A stretch of 38,734 nt of DNA from Streptomyces sp. SID4985 (GCF_009863025.1 NZ_WWIR01000678.1:1-38734); one strand, 5' to 3'; positions 24,268 to 33,958 are shown, counted from the stretch's first letter. Numbers and translations: made by a program. Notes: generated by a model not told the origin, from the sequence alone.

Positions 24268-25941
24268 TCAGCGAGCCTCGGCGGCCGCGCCCCACTCGCC
24301 GGACCCGGCGGGCAGGGGCGCGGCCGACTCGTCTCCGGCCAGCGCCTCCGGCAGCACCACCGTGAACTCGGCTCCCCCGCCCTCCGCCGATCCCACCGTC
24401 GCGCTGCCGCCCTGCCGTTGGGCGAGCCGTCGTACCAGCGCGAGTCCGATGCCGCGCTTGCCGTGCGCGGGCGGCTCCTTCGTGGACCAGCCCTCGGTGA
24501 ACACCGACTCGCGCCGCCCCTCGGGCACGCCCGGCCCGGTGTCCCGGACACGGAGGACGACCGTACGGCCCTCGGCGTACAGCTCGGCCTCCACGCGCGC
24601 GTGCGGGGTGCCCGCGACCGCGTCCAGGGCGTTGTCCACGAGGTTGCCGACCACGGTGACCAGCGCGCGGGGATCGACCAGCCGGTCCGGGACCCAGGTG
24701 CGTTCGGACAGCCGCAGGGCGACCCCGCGTTCGGCGGCGACGGTCGCCTTGCCCACCAACAGGGCGGCCAGCAACGGGTCCTGGATCTTCTCGGTGACCT
24801 GTTCGGCGGTGGCCCGGTGGTCCCCGACCACCTCGCAGATGAACTCCACCGCGTCGTCGTACATCTCCAGTTCCAGCAGGCCGAGCAGGGTGTGCAGCCG
24901 GTTGGCGTGCTCGTGGTCCTGGGCGCGCAGGGCGTCGATCAGGCCCCGGGTGGAGTCGAGTTCACGGCCGAGCCGCTCCAGTTCGGTGCGGTCGCGCAGG
25001 GTGGCCACGGCGCCGCCGTCGCCGGTGGGCATCCGGTTGGCGACCAGGACGCGCGGCCCGCGCACGGCGAGCAGATCGGTACCGGTGACCCGGCCCGTCA
25101 GCACGTCCGTCACCCGGCCCTCGCCCAGCGTCTCGTCCGGAGAACGCCCCACCGCCTCGTCGCCGAGATCGAGCAGCCGGGCCGCCTCGTCGTTGAGCAG
25201 CCGGATCCGGCCCGCGCGGTCGAGCGCGACCACGCCCTCGCGGATGCCGTGCAGCATCGCCTCGCGCTCCGCGAGCAGCGCCGAGATGTCGGAGAAGGCC
25301 AGGTCACGGGTCTGCCGCTGCACCCGGCGCGAGATCAGCCACCCGGCGAGCGCGCCCACCGCGAGCGCGCCCCCGGCGTACGCCAGGAGCCCCGGCACCG
25401 CGCTCACCAGCCGGGCGCGCACGCTGTCGTAGGCGATGCCGACCGAGACCGCCCCGACGATCCGGTGACCGTCGTCGTACAGCGGGACCTTGCCGCGCGC
25501 CGAGCGGCCCAGCGTGCCCCGGTCGATCTCCATGACCTGGGCGCCGGCCAGGGGGCGCTTCGGGTCGGTGGAGACGGGGTGGCCCACCTCGCCGGGGGTG
25601 GGGTGGGACCAGCGCACGCCCCGGGTGTCCATGACGACGATGTACTCGGCGTGGGTCGCGAGCCTGATCCGTTCCGCCTCGCGCTGCACCGGGCCGGTCC
25701 GGGTGGGCGGTGTGGTCAGGACACCCCGGGCGATGGCCGGGTCCTGCGCCGTGGTCTGCGCGATGACCAGCGCGCGGCGCATCGCCTCCTGGTCCAGCTG
25801 CCTGCTCAGCGGGGCGAGGAACAGCCCGGTCGCCAGGATCGCGACGCCCGCGGCGGTCGTCACCTGCATGAGCAGAACCTGCGAGAACATCCGCCGGGGG
25901 AGTCCGAGGCGGACACGGCGGGCGGGGGAAGCGGCACTCAT
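24268..25941 (-). CDS. CitA/DcuS-like sensor histidine kinase
   Basis: 557 residues from ATG 25941. An N-terminal membrane helix (about 20-43) precedes a periplasmic sensor domain (about 45-180) with the sCache-like pattern (EAERIRLATHAEYIVVMDTRGVRWSHP in parts), a second helix (about 185-205), then a PAS domain (GVVALDRAGRIRLLNDEA), the dimerisation helix RAQDHEHANRLHTLL with phospho-acceptor His343, and a HATPase domain (NLVDNALDAV, DTGPGVP, GIGLALV). CitA/DcuS kinases sense citrate or C4-dicarboxylates outside the cell. It lies in the same orientation as the response regulator at 20597, with the importer in between; I infer they are partners. A weak hairpin (24255-24273) overlaps its stop. 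Confidence 0.93.
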   Translation of the reverse strand: MSAASPARRVRLGLPRRMFSQVLLMQVTTAAGVAILATGLFLAPLSRQLDQEAMRRALVIAQTTAQDPAIARGVLTTPPTRTGPVQREAERIRLATHAEYIVVMDTRGVRWSHPTPGEVGHPVSTDPKRPLAGAQVMEIDRGTLGRSARGKVPLYDDGHRIVGAVSVGIAYDSVRARLVSAVPGLLAYAGGALAVGALAGWLISRRVQRQTRDLAFSDISALLAEREAMLHGIREGVVALDRAGRIRLLNDEAARLLDLGDEAVGRSPDETLGEGRVTDVLTGRVTGTDLLAVRGPRVLVANRMPTGDGGAVATLRDRTELERLGRELDSTRGLIDALRAQDHEHANRLHTLLGLLELEMYDDAVEFICEVVGDHRATAEQVTEKIQDPLLAALLVGKATVAAERGVALRLSERTWVPDRLVDPRALVTVVGNLVDNALDAVAGTPHARVEAELYAEGRTVVLRVRDTGPGVPEGRRESVFTEGWSTKEPPAHGKRGIGLALVRRLAQRQGGSATVGSAEGGGAEFTVVLPEALAGDESAAPLPAGSGEWGAAAEAR

Positions 25942-26004
25942 GGCTGGACCGTACGCGCCGGACGCGCGCGGGCCCAGGGGTCGGGCAGGAGACGTCCTGG
26001 CTGC

Positions 26005-26946
26005 TCAGCCCGCCAGCGTCGCCGTTCGCAGCTCGTGGACGGCCACGGCGTCCAGTCGGCCCGGTGCCCCGAGCACCGTCGCGCCGCAGCTCTCCGGACG
26101 CGGCGGCAGGGACGCCGTCTGCTCGATGACGACGCGCCAGGCCCGGCCGTCCGTGTGGGTGACGGTGACCTCCCAGCGCGGGGCCGCGCCCTCGGTGCGT
26201 ACGACGGAGAGCACGCCCGCCTCGTACACGCCCGCCGCCGACCGTACGGCCAACTCGGCGGCCTGGCCCGGGCGTTCCCAGGAGGAACAGCCCCGGTTGT
26301 CCTCGATCGTCACGCGCCCTTCCTCGGCGCTGTGCAGGGCCTGCTTGACGGTGTGGGCCTCGGCGCGGGCGTATGCGTAGCCGTACGGCAGGACGAGCAC
26401 CGTCGGGGCGAAGCGATGTCCACCCAGATGAGTGACCTCCCAGACGCCCGGAACCCCGGAGGCGACGAGTTCGGCGGCCAGCGGGCGGCCGAGCAGGGCG
26501 CAGCAGCGGTCGCGCTTGCCGTTGGTGCACACGAGGGCGAGCGGGTCGCCGGTATGCGGCCGGGCGCCGAGCACCGAGACGAGGGAGCGCGGGTCGCCCG
26601 CGCCGAGCGCGGCGAAGTCCAGGCCGAGCAGCTGGTGCGGATCGCGGGTGGTGGCCTCGTACAGCCAGACGTTCCCGGGGACGGTGTGGGCCACGTACAC
26701 CCGGCGCTCGGAGGGCGTTCCGGGGTCCGCGTGGCGCCCCGGGCGCCGGATCAGCACGACGCGCACCCCCGTGCCCTGGGCGGCCGCCTCCAGGGCGCGG
26801 CCCAGCGCGGGGTCGAGGTGGCTCGACGTGAGCGCTTTGACGCCCCACGGCCCGGGCTGTTCCAGCAGCAGCCACGTCGTCGCCGTGGCCGCCGTACCGG
26901 AAACGGGCTCGTCGAGGCTCCGGGAGACGGTCGCACACCTACTCAC
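26005..26946 (-). CDS. Sucrase/ferredoxin-like family protein
   Basis: 313 residues from GTG 26946, the start suggested by the position of the iron box and -10. Motifs are those of the Suc/Fer-like family: CTNGKRDRCCALLGRPLA (about 165-182) and VTHLGGHRFAPTVLVLPYGYAYA, with a thioredoxin-like iron-sulfur or redox fold. The N-terminal half has a WLLLEQPGPWG motif. The biochemical role is unclear; iron control suggests a role in iron acquisition, release or iron-limited redox. Longer N-terminal extensions exist but lie upstream of the predicted transcription start. It is followed, 63 nt later, by the kinase in the same direction. Confidence 0.88.
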   Translation of the reverse strand: MSRCATVSRSLDEPVSGTAATATTWLLLEQPGPWGVKALTSSHLDPALGRALEAAAQGTGVRVVLIRRPGRHADPGTPSERRVYVAHTVPGNVWLYEATTRDPHQLLGLDFAALGAGDPRSLVSVLGARPHTGDPLALVCTNGKRDRCCALLGRPLAAELVASGVPGVWEVTHLGGHRFAPTVLVLPYGYAYARAEAHTVKQALHSAEEGRVTIEDNRGCSSWERPGQAAELAVRSAAGVYEAGVLSVVRTEGAAPRWEVTVTHTDGRAWRVVIEQTASLPPRPESCGATVLGAPGRLDAVAVHELRTATLAG

Positions 26947-26965
26947 AGAGGTGAGCCTAACCTGA
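26947..26965 (-). promoter_or_regulatory. DmdR/DtxR-type iron box on the Suc/Fer-like promoter
   Basis: On the minus strand TCAGGTTAGGCTCACCTCT matches 15 of 19 positions of the DmdR/IdeR/DtxR consensus TTAGGTTAGGCTAACCTAA. It includes a -10-like TAGGCT whose 3' end is 7 nt before GTG 26946, so an iron-loaded repressor here would block RNA polymerase. The remaining gap to 27227 has only a short repeat, CCCACAGGCCC (twice). Confidence 0.7.
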
Positions 26966-27227
26966 CTTCCACCCGGGTCGCTCCCCGGCTGGGGTATGTC
27001 CGGCTTCCGATGCGGGTAGGACTCGGGGTTCACGGGTGGATCTCCACGAGAGGCTCCCGGGCCCGCCCGCAGCCCCTGCCCACAGGCCCAGCGCACAGCC
27101 TCCGCCCACAGGCCCGGCCCTGCGCATCCCCGCCCCTCGTATCCTGGTCGGACAGTCCGTCCGCCGGGCGCCGTGCCCCGCGCCGGGACGCCGTGCCCGG
27201 TGAGAGCCGAAGGAAGGGTGCCGCCCG

Positions 27228-28322
27228 GTGGGGAGCAGTCGTAGTCCGCAGCAGAACCCCGTCCCGCAGCAGAACCCGATCCCGCGGCAGATTCCCGTGG
27301 TCGTGCTCGCCGGGTTTCTCGGGTCCGGGAAGACCACGCTCCTCAACCATCTACTGCACCGCAGCGGAGGCAGCAGGATCGGGGCGCTCGTCAACGACTT
27401 CGGGGCGGTCGAGATCGACGCCATGGCGGTCGCGGGCGCGCTCGGCGACTCCACCGTCTCGCTCGGCAACGGCTGTCTGTGCTGTGCCGTCGACGCGAGC
27501 GAACTGGACTCCTACCTGGAGCGGCTCGCCGCGCCCGCCGCTGGCATCGACGTGATCGTCATCGAGGCCAGCGGGCTCGCGGAGCCGCAGGAGCTGGTGC
27601 GGATGGTGCTGGCCAGCGAGTTGCCCGGGATCGTCTACGGCGGCCTCGTCGAGGTCGTGGACGCGGCCGAGTTCGACGACACCCGCGCCCGGCACCCCGA
27701 GATCGACCGGCATCTCGCGCTCGCGGACCTCGTGGTGGTCAACAAGCTCGACCGTGCCGAGGACGCCGACAAGGTCCTGGCCGGAGTCCGCGCGCTCACC
27801 GACGGCGCCCCGGTCGTCGCCGCCACCTACGGCCGGATCGACCCGGAGTTCCTCTTCGAGTGCAGGCCCAGCGAGGAACGCATCGGCCAGCTCTCCTTCG
27901 ACGACCTGCACACGGACGACGACGAAGACACGCACGCCTCCCACTTCCACACCGGCTACGACAGCCTGTCCTTCACCTCCGCCGCGCCCATGGACCCCCG
28001 CGCGCTGATGCGGTTCCTGGACAGCAGGCCGGAGGGGCTGTACCGGATCAAGGGGTACGTGGACTTCGGGGCGTACGACACCGGCAACCGGTACGCCGTC
28101 CACGCCGTCGGCCGTTTCCTGCGCTTCTACCCGGAGCCCTGGGCGCGGCAGGACGGGGACCGCCTCACCCAGCTCGTCCTCATCGGCTCCGGCATCGACA
28201 CCGGCGCCCTGCGCAAGGAACTGGATGCCTGCCGGTCCGACGACTCCGCCCGACCCGACGAGTCCGCCATGTGGGGCGTCCTGCGCTATGTGCCGGGCTC
28301 CGAGGAAGAGCCCGGCACATAG
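27228..28322 (+). CDS. CobW/G3E-family GTPase (putative metallochaperone)
   Basis: 364 residues from GTG 27228, preceded by AAGGAAGGG 9 nt upstream. Residues about 5-20 contain PQQNP repeats. Then come P-loop GFLGSGKTT (about 29-37), the G3E metal motif GNGCLCCAV with CxCC (about 81-88), the EASGLAEP segment, and NKLD for guanine recognition. An Asp/His-rich loop (HTDDDEDTHASHFH, near 230-244) could bind a metal such as zinc or cobalt. The C-terminal CobW domain (about 255-350) follows. Members load metal onto partner proteins. I find no Zur box. It converges on parC, 33 nt apart. Confidence 0.92.
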   Translation: MGSSRSPQQNPVPQQNPIPRQIPVVVLAGFLGSGKTTLLNHLLHRSGGSRIGALVNDFGAVEIDAMAVAGALGDSTVSLGNGCLCCAVDASELDSYLERLAAPAAGIDVIVIEASGLAEPQELVRMVLASELPGIVYGGLVEVVDAAEFDDTRARHPEIDRHLALADLVVVNKLDRAEDADKVLAGVRALTDGAPVVAATYGRIDPEFLFECRPSEERIGQLSFDDLHTDDDEDTHASHFHTGYDSLSFTSAAPMDPRALMRFLDSRPEGLYRIKGYVDFGAYDTGNRYAVHAVGRFLRFYPEPWARQDGDRLTQLVLIGSGIDTGALRKELDACRSDDSARPDESAMWGVLRYVPGSEEEPGT

Positions 28323-28355
28323 CGGGCGGCACATGGCGGCCGGCGACAACAGCCG

Positions 28356-30809
28356 CTACAGCACCGGCCCCGCGACCACGGCCACCGCCTGCGCCAGCGA
28401 CGTACCCGAACCGTCCCGTCGCGGATCCGGCTCGGGCAGCTCGGCCGGGAGGCCGTTCTTCTGCGCCGCCCGCGCCGGGACCGGTCCCGCCCAGGCCAGG
28501 GACAGACAGTCCTCGCCCTTCAGGAACCGCTGGCAGCGGACACCGCCCGTCGCCCGTCCCTTGCGCGGGAACTGGTCGAACGGGGTCAGTTTGGCCGTCG
28601 TGTGGACCGAGTCGTCCAGCGTGCCGCGGGAGCCCGCGACCGTGAACACCACCGCGTCGGCGGCCGGGTCGACCGCCGTGAACGAGATCACCTTCGCGCC
28701 CTCGGTGAGCTTGATGCCCGCCACACCGCCCGCCGGACGGCCCTGTGGACGCACCTGGTTCGCCTGATAGCGCAGGAGTTGGGCGTCGTCGGTGATGAAC
28801 ACCAGATCCTCCTCGCCGGTGCGCAGCTCCACCGCGCCGACGATCCGGTCACCCTCCTTGAGCGTGATGACCTCCAACTCGTCCTTGTTGGACGGGTAGT
28901 CGGGCACCACGCGCTTGACCACGCCCTGTTCGGTGCCGAGCGCGAGACCTGGTGACGACTCGTCGAGGGTGATCAGACAGACCACCGTCTCGTCGTCCTC
29001 CACGGACACGAACTCCGCCAGCGGCGCGCCCCCGGAGAGGTTCGGCGCGGTCGCGGTGTCAGGCAGCTTGGGCAGGTCGACCACGTTGATCCGCAGCAGC
29101 CGTCCGGCCGAGGTGACCGCGCCGATCTCACCGCGTGCGGTCGTGGCGACGGCCGAGACGATCACGTCGTGCTTGGTGCGGCCGCCGTCCTGCGGAACGG
29201 GTTCGGCGTTCGACGTACGGGCCAGCAGGCCGGTCGAGGACAGCAGCACCCGGCACGGGTCGTCGGCCACCTGGAGCGGCACCGTGGCGACCTGGGAGCC
29301 CGTGGACTCCAGCAGGACCGTGCGCCGGTCGGTGCCGAACTTCTTGGAGACGGCGGCGAGTTCGTTGGAGACCATCTTGCGCAGCTCGGCGTCCGACTCC
29401 AGGACGCGGGTCAGCTCCTCGATCTCCTGGTTGAGCCGGTCCTGCTCGGCCTCCAGCTCGATGCGGTCGAACTTGGTCAGGCGGCGCAGCGGGGTGTCCA
29501 GGATGTACTGCGTCTGGATGTCGCTCAGCCCGAAGCGCTCGATCAGGCGCTCCTTGGCCTGCGCGGAGTTGTCGCTGGAGCGGATGAGCCGGATGACCTC
29601 GTCGATGTCGACCAGCGCGGTGAGCAGGCCCTCCACCAGGTGGAGCCGGTCGCGGCGCTTGGTCCGGCGGAACTCGCTGCGGCGGCGCACGACCTCGAAG
29701 CGGTGGTCGAGGTAGACCTCAAGCAGCTCCTTGAGGCCCAGGGTGAGCGGCTGGCCGTCGACCAGGGCGACGTTGTTGATGCCGAAGGACTCCTCCATGG
29801 GCGTCAGCTTGTACAGCTGCTCCAGGATGGCCTCCGGCACGAAGCCGTTCTTGATCTCGATGACCAGGCGCAGGCCGTGCTCGCGGTCGGTGAGGTCCTT
29901 GACGTCCGCGATGCCCTGGATCTTCTTCGCGTTGACCAGGTCCTTGATCTTCGCGATGACCTTCTCGGGGCCGACCGTGAAGGGCAGTTCGGTGACGACC
30001 AGGCCCTTGCGGCGGGCGGTGACCGTCTCGATCGCGACCGTGGCGCGGATCTTGAAGGTGCCGCGGCCCGTCGCGTACGCGTCGCGGATGCCGTCCAGGC
30101 CGACGACCCGGCCGCCGGTGGGCAGGTCGGGGCCCGGGACGTGCCGCATCAGGGCGTCCAGGTCCGCGCCCGGGTGCCGGATGAGGTGGCGGGCGGCCGC
30201 GACGACCTCGCGCAGGTTGTGCGGGGGCATGTTGGTCGCCATGCCGACCGCGATGCCGGAGGCGCCGTTGACCAGCAGGTTCGGGAAGGCGGCCGGAAGG
30301 GCCACCGGCTCCTGCTCCTGGCCGTCGTAGTTCGGCGCGAAGTCGACCGTGTCCTCGTCGATGGACTCGGTCATGAGGCTCGTCGCCTCGGCCATCCGGC
30401 ATTCGGTGTACCGCATGGCGGCGGGCGGGTCGTCGTTGCCCAGCGAGCCGAAGTTGCCGTGGCCGTCGACCAGGGGCACGCGCATCGAGAAGGGCTGGGC
30501 CATGCGCACGAGGGCGTCGTAGATCGACGCGTCGCCGTGCGGGTGCAGCTTGCCCATGACCTCGCCGACCACGCGGGCGCACTTGACGTACGCGCGCTCG
30601 GGGCGCAGGCCCATCTCGTTCATCTGATAGACGATGCGCCGGTGCACCGGCTTGAGGCCGTCACGGGCGTCCGGCAGGGCGCGGGAGTAGATGACCGAGT
30701 ACGCGTATTCCAGATAGGAGCCGCGCATCTCGTCCACGACGTCGATGTCGAGGATCTTCTCCTCGTACGCGTCGTCGGGCGGCGGGGTCTTCGTACTGCG
30801 GCGGGCCAT
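28356..30809 (-). CDS. parC: DNA topoisomerase IV subunit A (ParC)
   Basis: 817 residues from ATG 30809, with AAGGAG 8 nt upstream. The catalytic Tyr134 lies in AMRYTEC. The quinolone-determining region reads [15 protein letters not shown], with Ala94 where E. coli GyrA has Ser83. Coiled-coil arm and tower follow; the C-terminal beta-pinwheel has a degenerate box ([10 protein letters not shown]) rather than the GyrA box, fitting ParC. It makes the DNA-cleaving half of topoisomerase IV with ParE (13383-15506). On the opposite strand to parE, 13 kb apart, as in other Streptomyces. Confidence 0.95.
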   Translation of the reverse strand: MARRSTKTPPPDDAYEEKILDIDVVDEMRGSYLEYAYSVIYSRALPDARDGLKPVHRRIVYQMNEMGLRPERAYVKCARVVGEVMGKLHPHGDASIYDALVRMAQPFSMRVPLVDGHGNFGSLGNDDPPAAMRYTECRMAEATSLMTESIDEDTVDFAPNYDGQEQEPVALPAAFPNLLVNGASGIAVGMATNMPPHNLREVVAAARHLIRHPGADLDALMRHVPGPDLPTGGRVVGLDGIRDAYATGRGTFKIRATVAIETVTARRKGLVVTELPFTVGPEKVIAKIKDLVNAKKIQGIADVKDLTDREHGLRLVIEIKNGFVPEAILEQLYKLTPMEESFGINNVALVDGQPLTLGLKELLEVYLDHRFEVVRRRSEFRRTKRRDRLHLVEGLLTALVDIDEVIRLIRSSDNSAQAKERLIERFGLSDIQTQYILDTPLRRLTKFDRIELEAEQDRLNQEIEELTRVLESDAELRKMVSNELAAVSKKFGTDRRTVLLESTGSQVATVPLQVADDPCRVLLSSTGLLARTSNAEPVPQDGGRTKHDVIVSAVATTARGEIGAVTSAGRLLRINVVDLPKLPDTATAPNLSGGAPLAEFVSVEDDETVVCLITLDESSPGLALGTEQGVVKRVVPDYPSNKDELEVITLKEGDRIVGAVELRTGEEDLVFITDDAQLLRYQANQVRPQGRPAGGVAGIKLTEGAKVISFTAVDPAADAVVFTVAGSRGTLDDSVHTTAKLTPFDQFPRKGRATGGVRCQRFLKGEDCLSLAWAGPVPARAAQKNGLPAELPEPDPRRDGSGTSLAQAVAVVAGPVL

Positions 30810-31130
30810 CGCTGCCGGCTCCTTGCTGAGGCGGTTGACGGATCTGACGCGGACCATTGTGGACCGAGGCACTGACACTGCGGGCCGCGCCCCGGTCCGA
30901 GAGGGGGAAAGCCCCGACGCCCGGCGGTCCGCCCGGTCCGGCCGTCGCGCGAGCCGGCGCCGTCCGGTACCGCGCCCGCCATGAGCACGTCTGACGCAGG
31001 CTACGCGATCCGCTCAGGGCGTACGTCCGGCGGGAACTCCGCCGGGCCCTCGCACGCTTTGCATACAGTGGCAGGAACGGCAGGAAAACAGCGGTTTCTT
31101 TCGACCGCCTCCGCTTGCGAAGGGACGTAC
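30810..31130. other. Divergent parC / M16 peptidase gap
   Basis: A 321-base intergenic region. It contains the inverted repeat CCGGCGG-GAACT-CCGCCGG (31027-31045) and a -10-like TACAGT (31064-31069) for the peptidase operon, with no good -35. I see no small gene or other signal. Confidence 0.6.
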
Positions 31131-32525
31131 ATGCCCATGGGTCACACGACCACAGCCGAGGCAGGCTCCGGGGGCCTGACAGCGACCGAGCACCGCCTGG
31201 CCAACGGTCTGCGCGTGGTGCTCTCCGAGGACCACCTGACCCCGGTGGCGGCGGTCTGCCTCTGGTACGACGTCGGCTCCCGGCACGAGGTCAAGGGCCG
31301 CACCGGTCTTGCCCACCTCTTCGAGCACCTGATGTTCCAGGGCTCCGGCCAGGTCAAGGGCAACGGCCACTTCGAGCTGGTCCAGGGCGCGGGCGGCTCG
31401 CTGAACGGCACGACGAGCTTCGAGCGCACCAACTACTTCGAGACCATGCCCGCCCACCAGCTGGAGCTCGCCCTCTGGCTGGAGGCCGACCGCATGGGCT
31501 CCCTGCTGGCCGCCCTGGACGACGAGTCCATGGAGAACCAGCGCGACGTCGTCAAGAACGAGCGCCGCCAGCGCTACGACAACGTCCCCTACGGCACCGC
31601 CTTCGAGAAGCTGACCTCCATGGTCTATCCCGAGGGCCACCCCTACCACCACACGCCGATCGGCTCCATGGCCGACCTGGACGCGGCCACGCTGGAGGAC
31701 GCGCGCTCGTTCTTCCGCACCTACTACGCGCCGAACAACGCGGTGCTCTCCGTGGTCGGCGACATCGACCCCGAGCAGACGCTCGCCTGGATCGAGAAGT
31801 ACTTCGGCTCCATCGCGGGGCACGACGGCAAGCCCGCCCCGCGCGACGGCGGACTGCCCGAGGTGATCGGCGAGGAGCTGCGCGAGGTCGTCGTCGAGGA
31901 GGTCCCGGCGCGCGCGCTGATGGCCGCCTACCGCCTCCCGGAGGACGGCACGCGCGCGAGTGACGCGGCCGACCTCGCGCTGACGATCCTCGGCGGCGGC
32001 GAGTCCTCCCGGCTGTACAACCGCCTGGTGCGCCGCGACCGTACCGCCGTCGCGGCCGGGTTCGGCCTGCTGCGCCTGGCCGGCGCCCCCTCGCTCGGCT
32101 GGCTCGACGTGAAGACCTCCGGCGACGTCGAGGTGCCGGTCATCGAGGCCGCCATCGACGAGGAGCTGGCCCGCTTCGCGGCGGAGGGCCCGACTCCGGA
32201 GGAAATGGAGCGCGCCCAGGCCCAGTTGGAGCGCGAGTGGCTGGACCGGCTCGGCACGGTCGCGGGCCGCGCCGACGAACTGTGCCGCTTCGCCGTCCTG
32301 TTCGGCGACCCGCAGCTCGCCCTGAGCGCCGTCCAGCGCGTCCTTGAGGTGACCCCGGAGGAGGTCCGGGAGGTCGCCAAGGCGCGCCTGCGCCCGGACA
32401 ACCGCGCGGTCCTCGTCTACGAGCCCAAGTCCCCGGAGGCGGTCGAGGACGCCGACCTGCCCGACGACCCGGAGCGCGAAGCCACCGTAGAGGCCGGCCA
32501 CGACAACGAGGAGACGGCCAAGTGA
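31131..32525 (+). CDS. M16 zinc metallopeptidase, catalytic subunit
   Basis: 464 residues from ATG 31131 (AAGGGA upstream; a second ATG is 6 nt on). The inverted zinc motif H-x-x-E-H is HLFEH, residues 62-66, and the downstream conserved glutamate helix (ENQRDVVKNERRQRYDN, about 138-154) supplies the third ligand. The two M16 halves follow (VVGDIDPEQTLAWIEKYFGSI near 205, GGGESSRLYNRLVRRD near 285). No signal peptide. In the M16B class such a subunit pairs with an inactive partner, and the next gene fits that. The two genes overlap by 4 nt (GTGA). Confidence 0.93.
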   Translation: MPMGHTTTAEAGSGGLTATEHRLANGLRVVLSEDHLTPVAAVCLWYDVGSRHEVKGRTGLAHLFEHLMFQGSGQVKGNGHFELVQGAGGSLNGTTSFERTNYFETMPAHQLELALWLEADRMGSLLAALDDESMENQRDVVKNERRQRYDNVPYGTAFEKLTSMVYPEGHPYHHTPIGSMADLDAATLEDARSFFRTYYAPNNAVLSVVGDIDPEQTLAWIEKYFGSIAGHDGKPAPRDGGLPEVIGEELREVVVEEVPARALMAAYRLPEDGTRASDAADLALTILGGGESSRLYNRLVRRDRTAVAAGFGLLRLAGAPSLGWLDVKTSGDVEVPVIEAAIDEELARFAAEGPTPEEMERAQAQLEREWLDRLGTVAGRADELCRFAVLFGDPQLALSAVQRVLEVTPEEVREVAKARLRPDNRAVLVYEPKSPEAVEDADLPDDPEREATVEAGHDNEETAK

Positions 32526-33910
32526 CCGAGCTCGCCACCATGGAGTTCCACCCCCAGCCGCAGCCGGGCGAGGCCAAGCCGTGGGCGTTCCCCGCCCCCG
32601 AGCGCTCGACGCTGGACAACGGCCTGACCGTGCTGCGCTGCCACCGCCCCGGCCAGCATGTCGTCGCCGTCGAGGTGCTGCTCGACGCGCCCCTGGACGC
32701 CGAACCGGCCGGACTCGACGGTGTCGCCACGATCATGGCGCGCGCCTTCTCCGAGGGCACCGGCGAGCTGAGCGCCGAGGACTTCGCCGCCGAGCTGGAG
32801 CGCGCGGGCGCCACGCTCGACGCGCACGCCGACCACCCCGGCGTCCGGCTCAGCCTGGAGGTCCCGGTCTCCCGGCTGCCCAAGGGCCTCGGCCTGCTCG
32901 CGGACGCCCTGCGCGACCCGGCCTTCGCGGAGAGCGAGGTCGAGCGCTTGGTCCGCAACCGCCTGGACGAGATCCCGCACGAGCTGGCCAACCCGGCCCG
33001 CCGCGCCGCCAAGGAACTCTCCAAGGAGCTGTTCCCGGCCTCCGCGCGCATGTCCCGTCCGCGCCAGGGCACCGAGGACACCGTCGAGAAGATCGACGCG
33101 TCCGCCGTGCGCGCCTTCTACGACCGCCATGTGCGCCCGGCCACGGCCACCGCGGTCGTCGTCGGCGACCTGACCGACATCGACCTGGACGCGCTGCTCG
33201 CCGAGACCCTGGGCGCCTGGACAGGCACGCCGGGCACCCCCCGCCCGGTGCCGCCGGTCAGCTCCGACGACACCGGCCGCGTGGTCATCGTGGACCGGCC
33301 CGGCGCCGTCCAGACCCAGCTGCTCATCGGCCGCACCGGCTCCGACCGGCACGACCGCGTGTGGCCCGCGCAGGTGCTCGGCACCTACTGCCTCGGCGGC
33401 ACCCTCACCTCCCGCCTGGACCGCGTCCTGCGCGAGGAGAAGGGCTACACCTACGGCGTGCGCGCCTTCGGCCAGGTGCTGCGCTCCTCCGCCGACGGCA
33501 CGGGCGCCTCGATGCTCGCCATCAGCGGCTCGGTGGACACGCCCAACACCGGTCCCGCGCTCGCGGACCTGTGGACCGTGCTCAACGTCCTCGCGGCCGA
33601 GGGCCTGACCGACGCCGAGCGGGACGTGGCCGTGCAGAACCTGGTCGGGGTCGCCCCGCTGAAGTACGAGACGGCCGCCGCCGTCGCCGGGACGCTGGCC
33701 GACCAGGTCGAGCAGCACCTGGCCGACGACTACCAGGCCGAGCTGTACCGCCGCCTGGCCGCGACCGGCACCGTGGAGGCCACCGCCGCCGTCGTGAACG
33801 CCTTCCCGGCGGACCGTCTGGTGACGGTCCTCGTCGGTGACGCCGCTCAGATCAAGGAGCCGGTGGAGGCCCTCGGCATCGGTCCGGTCACCGTGGTGTC
33901 GGCCGAGTAG
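32522..33910 (+). CDS. M16 peptidase-like partner lacking the zinc motif
   Basis: 462 residues from GTG 32522, translationally coupled to the upstream gene. The M16 fold is clear (STLDNGLTVL, VVVGDLTDIDLDALLAETLGAW, GTYCLGGTLTSRLDRVLREEKGYTYGVRA), but HxxEH is replaced by VATIM (about 67-71), so it cannot bind catalytic zinc. The conserved Arg-Tyr pair (R304, Y311 region, REEKGYTYG) used to bind substrate in the partner subunit is present. This gives the heterodimer pattern, as in mitochondrial processing peptidase. The substrate in Streptomyces is not known to me. Confidence 0.93.
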   Translation: MTELATMEFHPQPQPGEAKPWAFPAPERSTLDNGLTVLRCHRPGQHVVAVEVLLDAPLDAEPAGLDGVATIMARAFSEGTGELSAEDFAAELERAGATLDAHADHPGVRLSLEVPVSRLPKGLGLLADALRDPAFAESEVERLVRNRLDEIPHELANPARRAAKELSKELFPASARMSRPRQGTEDTVEKIDASAVRAFYDRHVRPATATAVVVGDLTDIDLDALLAETLGAWTGTPGTPRPVPPVSSDDTGRVVIVDRPGAVQTQLLIGRTGSDRHDRVWPAQVLGTYCLGGTLTSRLDRVLREEKGYTYGVRAFGQVLRSSADGTGASMLAISGSVDTPNTGPALADLWTVLNVLAAEGLTDAERDVAVQNLVGVAPLKYETAAAVAGTLADQVEQHLADDYQAELYRRLAATGTVEATAAVVNAFPADRLVTVLVGDAAQIKEPVEALGIGPVTVVSAE

Positions 33911-33958
33911 CCACGAGGAGCGACGAGGAACGGCGAGCGGCGACGCCCGCACGCGCGC

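Noticed and set aside
27097..27227. Zur or iron box before the CobW gene
   Set aside because: No near match to a TGAAAATGATTTTCA-like Zur site or to a second iron box in this interval.
32522..33910. Pseudogene status of the second M16 gene because of the lost HxxEH
   Set aside because: It is full length, coupled to its partner and keeps the Arg/Tyr segment, as in known non-catalytic M16 subunits.
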